Shown piece after piece: positions 26,598-34,713 of a stretch of 64,000 bases of DNA. Both the position numbers and the translations under genes were made by a program. Position 1 is the first letter of the stretch; every line of letters starts with the position of its first letter. A model generated the notes under the pieces. The model was given only the letters and a program-made list of their open reading frames with translations, searched no databases and was not told the origin of the DNA. Source of the DNA: Pseudoduganella rivuli (GTDB lineage: Bacteria > Pseudomonadota > Gammaproteobacteria > Burkholderiales > Burkholderiaceae_D); NCBI RefSeq assembly GCF_009674485.1, contig NZ_WKJJ01000030.1, positions 1 through 64,000 on the forward strand, written 5' to 3'.

Positions 26598-27206
26598 ATG
26601 ACGGACACGCGTATCGTTGCACCTTCCGGAAAGACCTTGAACTATCAGGCAAGCAGAACGACTACACCAAAGAAGGACAATAAAGCCAAGGCCATCCACG
26701 TCACTTCCGATCCGAAGGTTCGCATGGCGGAGAACGAAGCGTGGCTGAAGAATGCGAATGTTTCGGCATTTCTGAAAGCGGTCGCCGAGGCCGAAGGCGG
26801 CGGTTACGACTTCAAGTATGGCGCGGTGAGAGGGAAGCGTAATGACCCGTGGCGCTTTACTGACATGTCGACGCATCCCGGCCCTGGCAGTGGAGGCCAG
26901 TCTACTGCGGCAGGCATGTACCAAATTACGATCGATACATGGCGTGACCATGCGGGAAAGAATATGGGGCTAACGGACTTTACGCCAAGAACCCAGGATC
27001 TTATCGCCGTGGATCTCCTGCGGCATCTCGGCATCATTGACAAGATCAACGCCGGCGATATTGCAGGCGCCATGCCAAGGGCCGCCGGACGATGGGCGGC
27101 TCTTCCGGAAGGACCAGGTCGGCGGAATCATTATCCCAAACAGCCTTACGTGGTCTATGAAAAATTCCTTGCAATGTATAAGGCTGCTGGAGGGACAGGA
27201 AAATGA
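26598..27206 (+). CDS. Putative T6SS muramidase effector, lambda R endolysin-like
   Basis: A 202-residue protein. After a Lys-rich N-terminal 40 residues, the rest aligns by eye with the phage lambda R lysozyme (lytic transglycosylase, GH104): FLKAVAEAEGG with the likely catalytic Glu, RFTDMSTHP, STAAGMYQITIDTW, GLTDFTPRTQDLIAVDLL, INAGDIAGAM, WAALPEGPG and a C-terminal YEKFLAMYKAAGGT. It would cleave peptidoglycan after injection into the periplasm of a neighbour. There is no signal peptide, as expected for a T6SS-delivered toxin. The stop overlaps the start of a signal-peptide-bearing small gene, the expected immunity partner. Confidence 0.85.
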   Translation: MTDTRIVAPSGKTLNYQASRTTTPKKDNKAKAIHVTSDPKVRMAENEAWLKNANVSAFLKAVAEAEGGGYDFKYGAVRGKRNDPWRFTDMSTHPGPGSGGQSTAAGMYQITIDTWRDHAGKNMGLTDFTPRTQDLIAVDLLRHLGIIDKINAGDIAGAMPRAAGRWAALPEGPGRRNHYPKQPYVVYEKFLAMYKAAGGTGK

Positions 27207-27598
27207 AGTCTGTCAACGTAATGGGGTGTGCCCTTATGTTGCTGTGTTTGCTTGTCGTCGATGGCGAAGCTTGCGCTGCCGAGCGATCAGGCAATGTCAG
27301 AAGCGTGGGCCTGCAAAGAGGCGCCTTGTTTCTGGCGGTACGTGCTGGACTCATCAAGAGAGGCTGGAAGCCTGCCCGGATGCATAGTCCCGAGTACGAA
27401 TACACAGGAACGGAAAGGCTCCTCGCTGAACGACACATTTATGAGGTCGAAGTATGTTCGATGGACAGGGGGAGCCTGTGCATTTTTTATTACGAGAAGC
27501 AACGGAGATGCCTGCGGGTCGATACCGTTGGCGAGCAGGTAGATGCGATGCGTGTGACGCGTTGGGATCAGACTTGCCCAGCTAGTGAGAACCGCTGA
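27203..27598 (+). CDS. Putative periplasmic immunity protein for the muramidase
   Basis: A 131-residue protein with a signal peptide (hydrophobic LMLLCLLVV core, cleavage near ACAAE). The mature part is small, basic and holds four cysteines (EVCS, SLCIF, RRCLRV, QTCPA) that could form two disulfides, consistent with a periplasmic location where the muramidase would act. I recognise no family. Function is inferred only from the four-base overlap with the effector gene and from its export. Confidence 0.65.
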   Translation: MKSVNVMGCALMLLCLLVVDGEACAAERSGNVRSVGLQRGALFLAVRAGLIKRGWKPARMHSPEYEYTGTERLLAERHIYEVEVCSMDRGSLCIFYYEKQRRCLRVDTVGEQVDAMRVTRWDQTCPASENR

Positions 27599-27679
27599 TC
27601 CCGTCACTGCATTTGCTGCAGGACGAATGGCAAAGTGCATGGAACAGTTTCTGGCACAACTACCATGAGGAGCATGGCG

Positions 27680-29746
27680 ATGGCCAAGGAGTACACCAGG
27701 AAAGAGACGACGCATATCGATGAGGTGAAGCGCACTGCTGCGTGTTCGGTGCAGTGGTTACAGGAGCTGCGCAACGCCAGAGAAGACGCTACGCATCCAA
27801 TCACGCACAACAACCGTTTGACGATGTTCATCTGCGGCGAGCAGGGTTTTGCCGATATCGCAAAGAGTATCAAGGCGGCCCGGGAGTCCATCGATTTGAT
27901 TTGCTGGGGATTCGATCCAGGCATGGAACTGGAACGTGACCAGAACGCAGCATGGCCACGGGGCGAAACGTTCGGTGACTTGTTGATTGCGGCGGGAAAG
28001 CGTGGCGTCACCGTGCGCCTGCTGGTCTGGTACGACCGGCTGGGTGGCGGGACAGCGAAAAATATGCCGGGCTACACCCATGGAACCTATCCCTGGTACT
28101 ACAGAAGTGGTGACGCGGGGGCGGACGAGATCAATGCCAAAGCCAGTTTGCAGCGGTTGCAAGACGCCATGAAAAGTGCGCCAGTACCGACCAAGCCAAT
28201 GCAGCGGGCAGATTATGTCCATCTCCTCAAGGTCACCAAAAATACCATTCACCAGCACGCACGAGAAGAGTATTGCCATAGTTGGTACAAGGCTGCTCAA
28301 AAAAATCTGCTGACAAGAATACGTTTTCGCACCCGTAGCGGCAGCCGTGACGACATTGTTCGCAGCCTGAGAAGTGAACCGGTACAGCCTGCTGGCTTGA
28401 CCAAAGCCGAGTTGGAGAGAGGCTTTATCGAGCATTTCGGCAGCCACCACCAGAAGACTATCTTGATCGATTATGCGCACGACGAAGGGCGCCACGCGGT
28501 TGGCTACGTGATCGGGCTGAACTCCGTAACCGATTATTGGGATACCACGTCGCACCTTGTCGAGGATGTACGGCGCGAGCAGGGCGGTAACGCCGAGGCG
28601 AGGGAATGCGTGCAGGACCGCAAAGATGATCCCGGCTTCCACACACTGAAGCCCTATCAGGACTATGCGTGCAGGCTGGATAGCGGCGGCGCATTGATCG
28701 CGGTATATCGCAATTTTGTGCAGGCTTGGGACCGTGCGATCGATGACCGGACCCAAGAGGCATCCAAGGAGTGCACGAGCAAGGAGGCCGGCTGCGCCAG
28801 CCCTCCTGCTGCATTGCTGCGCAAGGCGCAGCCAGGCGACTCGACGGTGCAGGTGGTGCGGACGCAACCGGAAGAGAACGACAGGAGCATCCGGGAAATG
28901 TACTGGCTGGCGACCAGCATGGCAGCCAACACGGCGGGCTACCTGTATATCGAGAACCAGTATTTTCAATACGAGGCATGGGCGAAGCATTTGCTGGAAG
29001 CGCGGAAAGCGGCAATTGCCAAGTGGCGGCAAGGCTGCGCGGCAGCCGGGAAGACAATCGAAGATTTGCCGGTCATGCATGTGCTGGTCGTGATCCCGGC
29101 TCCGGAGCGGGAGCAAATGATTCCGCGCACGCACGACATGCTGGCAACCCTGGGACAGGATCAGGGGATGACTGGTCAGAACGACATGATCAAGGAGCGT
29201 CATTTGCGCAAGCCACGGCAGACGAAGGATGAATTCGGGGCGTCTACGCCGATGGTCGATGAACTGCCAGATGTGGTTCAACACGCGAACACGATTTACA
29301 AGCCTAGCGTATCGGAGATGGAGGCAACTTACGGACTGAAAATTAGCATCTCCATGCTCAATACCTGCGGCTTTGAAAATGGACGTTGGCGTTATCGGGA
29401 AATCTATATTCATTCGAAGCTGATGATTGCCAACGATACCTTCTTCATGCTGGGTAGCGCCAATATGAACCAGCGGAGCATGGCGGTTGATAGTGAATTG
29501 AACATTGCTGTGCAGGACGCTGCGTTGGCAAGCACATTACGACGGCGGGTTTGGGGATTACTGGGCGGTGAAGCATTCGCTACGCAGGAAGTAGATCGTG
29601 AGGAGTTTTTCAGAAAGTGGGTAAATCGGGGGCTTGAAAACAAGGCGAAGAAGGTCGGGCGCGGAGAGAGTGCTGATGAAAAGAAAATGATCGGTTTTCT
29701 GATGCTGTTCGAAGAACAGCGTTTCTCGACCTACCGGCTGGGATAA
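27680..29746 (+). CDS. Phospholipase D-family T6SS effector (Tle5-like)
   Basis: About 688 residues from the ATG at 27680, chosen because GAGGAG lies seven bases upstream; other in-frame starts exist at 27635 (GTG), 27665 and 27674. Two HKD-type motifs mark the phospholipase D fold: HHQKTILIDY near residue 265 and IHSKLMIANDTFFMLGSANMNQRSM near 590. A KTILID/YVIGLNSVTDYWDT region and a YLYIENQYFQYEAW segment resemble bacterial PldA/PldB (Tle5) toxins, which attack phosphatidyl lipids of target membranes. No signal peptide. It is followed by a membrane-anchored Sel1-type gene, the usual immunity partner. Confidence 0.88.
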   Translation: MAKEYTRKETTHIDEVKRTAACSVQWLQELRNAREDATHPITHNNRLTMFICGEQGFADIAKSIKAARESIDLICWGFDPGMELERDQNAAWPRGETFGDLLIAAGKRGVTVRLLVWYDRLGGGTAKNMPGYTHGTYPWYYRSGDAGADEINAKASLQRLQDAMKSAPVPTKPMQRADYVHLLKVTKNTIHQHAREEYCHSWYKAAQKNLLTRIRFRTRSGSRDDIVRSLRSEPVQPAGLTKAELERGFIEHFGSHHQKTILIDYAHDEGRHAVGYVIGLNSVTDYWDTTSHLVEDVRREQGGNAEARECVQDRKDDPGFHTLKPYQDYACRLDSGGALIAVYRNFVQAWDRAIDDRTQEASKECTSKEAGCASPPAALLRKAQPGDSTVQVVRTQPEENDRSIREMYWLATSMAANTAGYLYIENQYFQYEAWAKHLLEARKAAIAKWRQGCAAAGKTIEDLPVMHVLVVIPAPEREQMIPRTHDMLATLGQDQGMTGQNDMIKERHLRKPRQTKDEFGASTPMVDELPDVVQHANTIYKPSVSEMEATYGLKISISMLNTCGFENGRWRYREIYIHSKLMIANDTFFMLGSANMNQRSMAVDSELNIAVQDAALASTLRRRVWGLLGGEAFATQEVDREEFFRKWVNRGLENKAKKVGRGESADEKKMIGFLMLFEEQRFSTYRLG

Positions 29747-29749
29747 AAA

Positions 29750-31351
29750 ATGAAACAGTCGGTTGAGATCAAACTTCGATTAATTGGTTGCGTTTTACTA
29801 ATAGCCGCTGGTGTGATAGGAAATGCGATGACGAACCCAATCTACAAATTGCCCCGTAATCAGGAATTACCGCTATTTCATCCCCATACAGAAAAATTTG
29901 ACTGTGTTTCTGAAGTGGCGGCAGTACCGCCTGTAGATGCCCAAGCGCACGCTTGGTTTCTTGAAGCCCGCAAATTGGAAGACTTCCATTTGTTTCCAGA
30001 AGAGCGCGACTATCCGAAGATTGTGCGGCTCACACGCCAGGCCGCCGATCGGCGTCACTGGCAAGCCATGATCAATCTGGCCAGTTTTTACATTGAAGGG
30101 TTCGACCCGAAACATGGTGTGGGAGACGCGGTGATGCTGGTCGAGGAGGCAATGCAACTTGGTATTCCTGCGGCCTATGACCGGATGGGTATCTACCACA
30201 TGAATGGAACAGGAGTGACTCCGGACGCAACGCGTGCCTATGCATTCCTGCAAAAGGCTGCACAGATGGGAAATTCCTATGCACTGGCATACCTGGCGAA
30301 AAAGCTTTATACCAACAGGGATGAAGGCGATAGCTGGTCCAATATACCTGTCGCTACGAAAATGATGGAGTGTGCATTCGGCCAAGGCAATATGGAAGTG
30401 GCCTTCTGGTTGCATGATTCATACCGGGTTCCGCGAGGGGCTGACGGAAAGATTGTTGAATCACCGACAGCAGAAACCAAAAGCAAGGCACTACGCTTGT
30501 TACACGAAGCAACCAAGCAAGGTGGGGAGCCTAGTGCCAGTAAGCTTTACTTGCAATTTGATGGTTCATCAGATAAGTACCATATGTTGCCCGCAGCTAT
30601 AGATAAAGCAAGGGCGAAGCGGTACGTCAAACTAAGCGATGCCCTTGGTTTTGACCACCGCCGCCGCTTCCCCAATCTCGATAAAATGCTCCCTCTGCCC
30701 CCTGCGGATCTGCCGCCATGGGACGGTACGCGCGACTCTTTGCTGAACGCCGTCATGGGCGTCACCTTTTCACCAGCCTTGCCGCCGGAAACACCGCGTC
30801 CCGCCGGCGACCGCTATTTCGTCGATCCTGCCTATCGCTTGCGCAAAACTGCGGAAACCACGAATGCACAGAAAGCGCCATTTGGTGGCTACTGGCAGCC
30901 ATTGGTGAATGGCCAGGCAGTCAAAGACCGGCCACCTGCCCTGTACGAAAAAAATGAACCCTTCCCAGTGATGTATGTGCCGGGTGAATACGCTAGCAAG
31001 CCTTTAACGGATGTGACTTGGGTATATCACATCACCATCCGCAACACGGAATATGAAGTCGATCCCATCGCGTTGCCTGGATTGACCCGAACCGTCCCGC
31101 GCCCGGCAAAACCGGTAACGCATCGCAGCCACGAAGTTTGCACTGTTGGCGGTATATGGCAGCCATGGGTGCCGGAATCGCACCCGCTGCAAGCGATTGT
31201 CAACCAGCCTTGGCGGCAGGTATTCCTGCTGAAGGGGCAGCCGTTCCCGCAGCCGCGACGTGACTGGCTGCTGGAGTTGGACGAGAAAGACTTGACGTGG
31301 CATCTGATGGAGCAATCCGGGCCGGGTATGGTGCCGAAAATTGGAGGATGA
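29750..31351 (+). CDS. Sel1-repeat protein, putative immunity to the phospholipase D effector
   Basis: A 533-residue protein with one N-terminal membrane helix (about 9-27) that would place the rest in the periplasm. Residues about 85-290 contain Sel1-like helical repeats (for example AAYDRMGIYHMNGTGVTPDATRAYAFLQKAAQMGNSYALAYLAKKLY). The C-terminal 200 residues are Pro/Trp-rich without a known family. Sel1/TPR-type proteins encoded right after Tle5 phospholipases act as periplasmic immunity proteins. It starts three bases after the effector stop. Confidence 0.75.
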   Translation: MKQSVEIKLRLIGCVLLIAAGVIGNAMTNPIYKLPRNQELPLFHPHTEKFDCVSEVAAVPPVDAQAHAWFLEARKLEDFHLFPEERDYPKIVRLTRQAADRRHWQAMINLASFYIEGFDPKHGVGDAVMLVEEAMQLGIPAAYDRMGIYHMNGTGVTPDATRAYAFLQKAAQMGNSYALAYLAKKLYTNRDEGDSWSNIPVATKMMECAFGQGNMEVAFWLHDSYRVPRGADGKIVESPTAETKSKALRLLHEATKQGGEPSASKLYLQFDGSSDKYHMLPAAIDKARAKRYVKLSDALGFDHRRRFPNLDKMLPLPPADLPPWDGTRDSLLNAVMGVTFSPALPPETPRPAGDRYFVDPAYRLRKTAETTNAQKAPFGGYWQPLVNGQAVKDRPPALYEKNEPFPVMYVPGEYASKPLTDVTWVYHITIRNTEYEVDPIALPGLTRTVPRPAKPVTHRSHEVCTVGGIWQPWVPESHPLQAIVNQPWRQVFLLKGQPFPQPRRDWLLELDEKDLTWHLMEQSGPGMVPKIGG

Positions 31352-31352
31352 G

Positions 31353-31418
31353 ATGACGCGTGTTGGCGGTCGGGTACCCGGCCAATTTGCAGTGCCCAAG
31401 GTACCCGGCGCAAATTAG
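31353..31418 (+). pseudogene. 21-codon remnant of a truncated downstream gene
   Basis: An ATG one base after the immunity gene stop has a strong GGAGG six bases upstream, yet only 21 codons (MTRVGGRVPGQ...) remain before a TAG at 31416. The stop lies over the end of the opposite helicase gene. It looks like the start of a lost T6SS cargo gene cut off at the island edge; a real small peptide cannot be excluded. Confidence 0.4.
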
Positions 31419-34276
31419 TCCTGCGCCCCCCACTTCTCCTTATGATGCACAAACATCATAGCCTCAGGCGCCGCCGGCAACTCCGCCTCATTCAACAACA
31501 CATCAATATGCCCCTCCCAACTCGGCTCGGCCAGTTCCTTGACCAGCGCCAGATTGAGACAGGCAAACACCGATACCCACGCATCGCCACCCTCCGCCCC
31601 GCGCCGGCGCAGTGACAGCGCCGGATTGAACTGGTACAGCCCCGTCGTCACGCGCAGGAACAACTGGCGGTTGTATGCATACTCGCGGTCCCGCTCATTG
31701 CGCGACAACACGCCGGAGACGTACGCGCGCTTCCTGCGTTCGGGCGCGGCGATGGCGTCCGGCAGCTTGTCCAGCGCCGCCGCCAGCATGCCCGCATCGA
31801 ACGCGCCGTGGTCGTCGCCTTCCAGGCTGCCGAAGCACGATTTGAATAGCACCCACATCAGTTGCCACAGCAGGTATTCGGACTGGTGGCGCTCGATGCG
31901 CACCAGGCGGCCGTCGGCCTGTACGTCGATGCAGGCCGGCGCCACCAGCTGCCAGATGGCCGGCAGCGATTTCTCGGCATAGGCGGGATCGCGCAGCGCC
32001 GTGGCGATGGCCCAGTGCAGCGCGTTGCGGCCCAGGTGGTCGACCGCTTCCACGTCGGCACCGCGCGCCAGCAGCGCTTCCACCAGCGGCACGTTGCCGG
32101 CGGCGGATGCCGCCATCAGCGGCGTCAGGTTCATCGGCGTGCGGTGCTCGACGCCATGCTTGTCGCACTGGCGCAGGATGTCCTTGAAACTGAGTGCGAA
32201 GTAGGGCAGGAAGTGGCGGCGCGCCGGGGCGAAGCCGGCCTGCGCGAAGTTGCCGGCCTGCGCGTAGCCGGTGTCCGCATCCAGCGCGAGCGCCAGCATT
32301 GGTTCGTCGTAGGCCAGCGCGTAGTCGTACAGCTGGCTTTTGTGCTTGCTGCCGGGCGTCTTGTCGATGAACACCTTGCGCAGCGTGTCGCGCAGACGCG
32401 CTTCGTCGAACACGGGCCACGGCACCGGCGCGGTTTTCAGGATCATGCGCTCGATGGCGTCGGCCTGTTCCTGTTTGCCCTGCAAGGCCAGCTTGCGCGC
32501 TTCCTTTTGCCAGTCCTCCAGGCTGGACGCCTGCGCTTCGACCCTGGCGCCGGCGCCGCTGTCGGCGATCTCCAGCAGCCGCAGCAGTGGGTGCAGCACG
32601 TCCGACTCGATCAGGTAGACGTTGCGCACCGCCCGTGTCAGCGCCACGTACAGCGCGTTCACATAAAACTTGTAGATCTCCAGCGATTTATCGGCCTTGT
32701 CCTTCGCGCGGCTGTACTGCAATTCTTCCGCCGCCAGGTCGGCGATGGTGACGCCATCCGCGATGTCGCCGAACGGCGCGCGGTTGTCGGAGATAAAGCG
32801 GAACAGCACGATGCTGTCGTATTCGAGGCCCTTGGCTTCGTGCACGGAAAAGATCAGCGGCGTATCGAACTGCTTTTTCGCCTCGGCCTTGTCCTCGTCG
32901 CGCAGCACCAGCACCGCGAAGCGCGTGGAACGGCGCGTTTGCGTATTCAGATTGCGGCGCACCTTGTCGCTGTCGGCCAGCAGCGAGACGGCGCCGGTGT
33001 CGCCGCCCACGGCATCGACGAGGAAATTGCTCTCGCGGTCGACCGAGCCGAAGCGGCTGTGCTTGATTTTCAATAGCGTATTGGCGATGCGCGTCACTTG
33101 CGTGCCGTTCCTGAAATTGGCCCGCAGCACTTGCAGCTGCTGCTGTTCCGCCAGCGCGGCGTCGCGCCAGAACAGGGTCTTGACGCGGCTCCATGCAAAG
33201 AAATTCGGGTGCACGATCTGGTTCGAATCGCCGCACATCAGGAACTGGCCCGGCTTCTTCAAGGTCTTCAGCACCAGCGCCAGTTGCACCATGGTGAAAT
33301 CCTGCACTTCATCGATGACGACGAAGTCGTAGCGGCCCGCCGCCTGGGGCAACCGTTCGTGGGCGGCCAGGTTCAGGTCGAACAGCTGCGCTTCGCCGAG
33401 CCAGGCGCGGTAGCGTTCGAACAGGTCGTACAGGGTGGCGCGTTCGCGCTCGGCGAAGATCGACTGGCGCTGGCCCAGGTTCAGGTACTGTTCGCGCGAC
33501 AGCACGCCGTTGGCATCGGCCGTGATGACGCCGCGGATTTCCTCGAACGCCTGGTGCGCGTCGATGCCCTTGAATTGCTGGCGGACGCGCGCGAACCAGG
33601 CGGAGAAATCGTGCCAGCTCGCTTCGCGTCCGGCCGGCACGTGAATTGATTCGACGAATTCGCGGTACGACAGGAACGTGCATTGCTGGCCGTCCTTGCG
33701 GAAGCCGTCGGCGTAATACAGGTCGCGCGCCGATTGCGCCAGGTAGGCCGAGTGGGTCACGTACAGCACGTCGCCCGGCGCGTGCTTCATTTTCTCCAGG
33801 GTCAGCGCGGTCTTGCCGCTGCCGGCGCTGCCGACAATGATCAATGGCGCGGGCAGCCGGTACACCGATTGCTGGGCGTCGTCGAACGAAATGGCCTTAT
33901 CGAGCCAGTGCACCCGGTTGTGCCGCGGGTGCAGGTAGCGCACCGGTTCGGCGTTGGCTTGCGCCTCGGCCGCTTCGATGTCCGGGATGCGGTCCTCGTC
34001 GACCGCCACGCCGCGCAGGAAGCGCGATTTGTCGTAGGCGTGGTTTTCGATGACTTCCAGCAGCAGCGCGTACACCTCGCCCTGGTAGCGCACGGTGGAA
34101 AACAGCAGCCGGTCCGCGTAATCGAGCTTGGCCCGGTAAAACTTGCCGTGCGAGAGATTCACGAGTTTTTTCACCTGCGCCGAACGGAAGTCGTCGCGCT
34201 CGATGGCTTGCCGGACCTTGTCGTACTGCGGGCTGTTGCGGGGCGGGGTGAATTCGGCGTATTCCAGGATTTTCAT
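31415..34276 (-). CDS. RelE/ParE-like N-terminus fused to UvrD-type helicase and ankyrin repeats
   Basis: A 953-residue protein. Residues about 28-90 (DFRSAQVKKL, FYRAKLDYADRLLFSTV, VYALLLEVIENHAYDKSRFLRG) resemble the RelE/ParE toxin fold. A superfamily 1 UvrD-like helicase follows: Walker A GSAGSGKTALT (149-159), Walker B FVVIDEVQDF, MCGDSNQIVHP, SVHEAKGLEYDSIVLFRF and LYVALTRAVRNVYLIE. Near residue 720-790 ankyrin repeats appear (TPLMAASAAGNVPLVEALLARGADVEAVDHLGRNALHWA). The last 160 residues are unassigned. A small XRE gene ends 15 bases upstream, in toxin-antitoxin order, and no good ribosome-binding site precedes this start, so coupled translation is likely. Role in defence or growth control is inferred. 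Confidence 0.8.
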   Translation of the reverse strand: MKILEYAEFTPPRNSPQYDKVRQAIERDDFRSAQVKKLVNLSHGKFYRAKLDYADRLLFSTVRYQGEVYALLLEVIENHAYDKSRFLRGVAVDEDRIPDIEAAEAQANAEPVRYLHPRHNRVHWLDKAISFDDAQQSVYRLPAPLIIVGSAGSGKTALTLEKMKHAPGDVLYVTHSAYLAQSARDLYYADGFRKDGQQCTFLSYREFVESIHVPAGREASWHDFSAWFARVRQQFKGIDAHQAFEEIRGVITADANGVLSREQYLNLGQRQSIFAERERATLYDLFERYRAWLGEAQLFDLNLAAHERLPQAAGRYDFVVIDEVQDFTMVQLALVLKTLKKPGQFLMCGDSNQIVHPNFFAWSRVKTLFWRDAALAEQQQLQVLRANFRNGTQVTRIANTLLKIKHSRFGSVDRESNFLVDAVGGDTGAVSLLADSDKVRRNLNTQTRRSTRFAVLVLRDEDKAEAKKQFDTPLIFSVHEAKGLEYDSIVLFRFISDNRAPFGDIADGVTIADLAAEELQYSRAKDKADKSLEIYKFYVNALYVALTRAVRNVYLIESDVLHPLLRLLEIADSGAGARVEAQASSLEDWQKEARKLALQGKQEQADAIERMILKTAPVPWPVFDEARLRDTLRKVFIDKTPGSKHKSQLYDYALAYDEPMLALALDADTGYAQAGNFAQAGFAPARRHFLPYFALSFKDILRQCDKHGVEHRTPMNLTPLMAASAAGNVPLVEALLARGADVEAVDHLGRNALHWAIATALRDPAYAEKSLPAIWQLVAPACIDVQADGRLVRIERHQSEYLLWQLMWVLFKSCFGSLEGDDHGAFDAGMLAAALDKLPDAIAAPERRKRAYVSGVLSRNERDREYAYNRQLFLRVTTGLYQFNPALSLRRRGAEGGDAWVSVFACLNLALVKELAEPSWEGHIDVLLNEAELPAAPEAMMFVHHKEKWGAQD

Positions 34277-34291
34277 GGGGCGGAGGGGACC

Positions 34292-34621
34292 TTACTTGCC
34301 GTAAGTATCGAACACTTTATCGCGCGGCAGCTGTTTTACATAGCTGTGGTCCTTGGGCGCGATGATCATCACCAGTCCCAGGTTATCCAGTATCGTCAGC
34401 AGCTTGTCGGTGCGGATGCCGCCCGCGCCGTTTTCCAGCCGCGAGAACAGGTCCACGGACACACCGATCAGATCCGCAGCATTGTCGATGCGCAGCTTTT
34501 GCTGCTTGCGGTGGGCGCGCACCTGCATGCCCACGTCGGCCATATCGGTCATCACCTGCACGGCAGGAACTTGCGCCAGGGCGTTTGCCAGTTCGAGGGC
34601 GCTCAGCTTGGAAGTGTCCAT
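34292..34621 (-). CDS. XRE-family HTH regulator, antitoxin-like
   Basis: A 109-residue protein. Residues about 30-90 form a helix-turn-helix domain (MQVRAHRKQQKLRIDNAADLIGVSVDLFSRLENGAGGIRTDKLLTILDNLGL) with the order found in HipB-like regulators. It is followed by a short tail that may contact the partner. GAGG lies before the start. The gene comes first in a two-gene unit with the helicase fusion. Two similar 17-base palindromes lie 15-80 bases upstream, typical for autoregulation by an antitoxin. Confidence 0.85.
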   Translation of the reverse strand: MDTSKLSALELANALAQVPAVQVMTDMADVGMQVRAHRKQQKLRIDNAADLIGVSVDLFSRLENGAGGIRTDKLLTILDNLGLVMIIAPKDHSYVKQLPRDKVFDTYGK

Positions 34622-34635
34622 GGGGGCCTCAGCAA

Positions 34636-34701
34636 TTTCGGAGATTCAGAAATAGTGCGCAAAAACCGGCTGAAAATCAAACTATTTCTGAAATTCCGAA
34701 A
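34636..34701 (-). promoter_or_regulatory. Two operator-like palindromes upstream of the XRE gene
   Basis: Two 17-base near-palindromes, TTTCGGAGATTCAGAAA (34636-34652) and TTTCTGAAATTCCGAAA (34685-34701), share the form TTTCnGAnnTTCnGAAA and are inverted relative to each other, 49 bases centre to centre. Together they also make a 21-base inverted repeat with two mismatches. A weak promoter toward the XRE gene (TTGATT and CACTAT, 17 apart) would lie between them. Confidence 0.7.
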
Positions 34702-34713
34702 AAGATGTTGGCG

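Noticed and set aside
31862..33076. A 404-codon plus-strand frame within the helicase fusion gene
   Set aside because: Helicase motifs on the minus strand explain the region; the plus frame has no recognisable feature.
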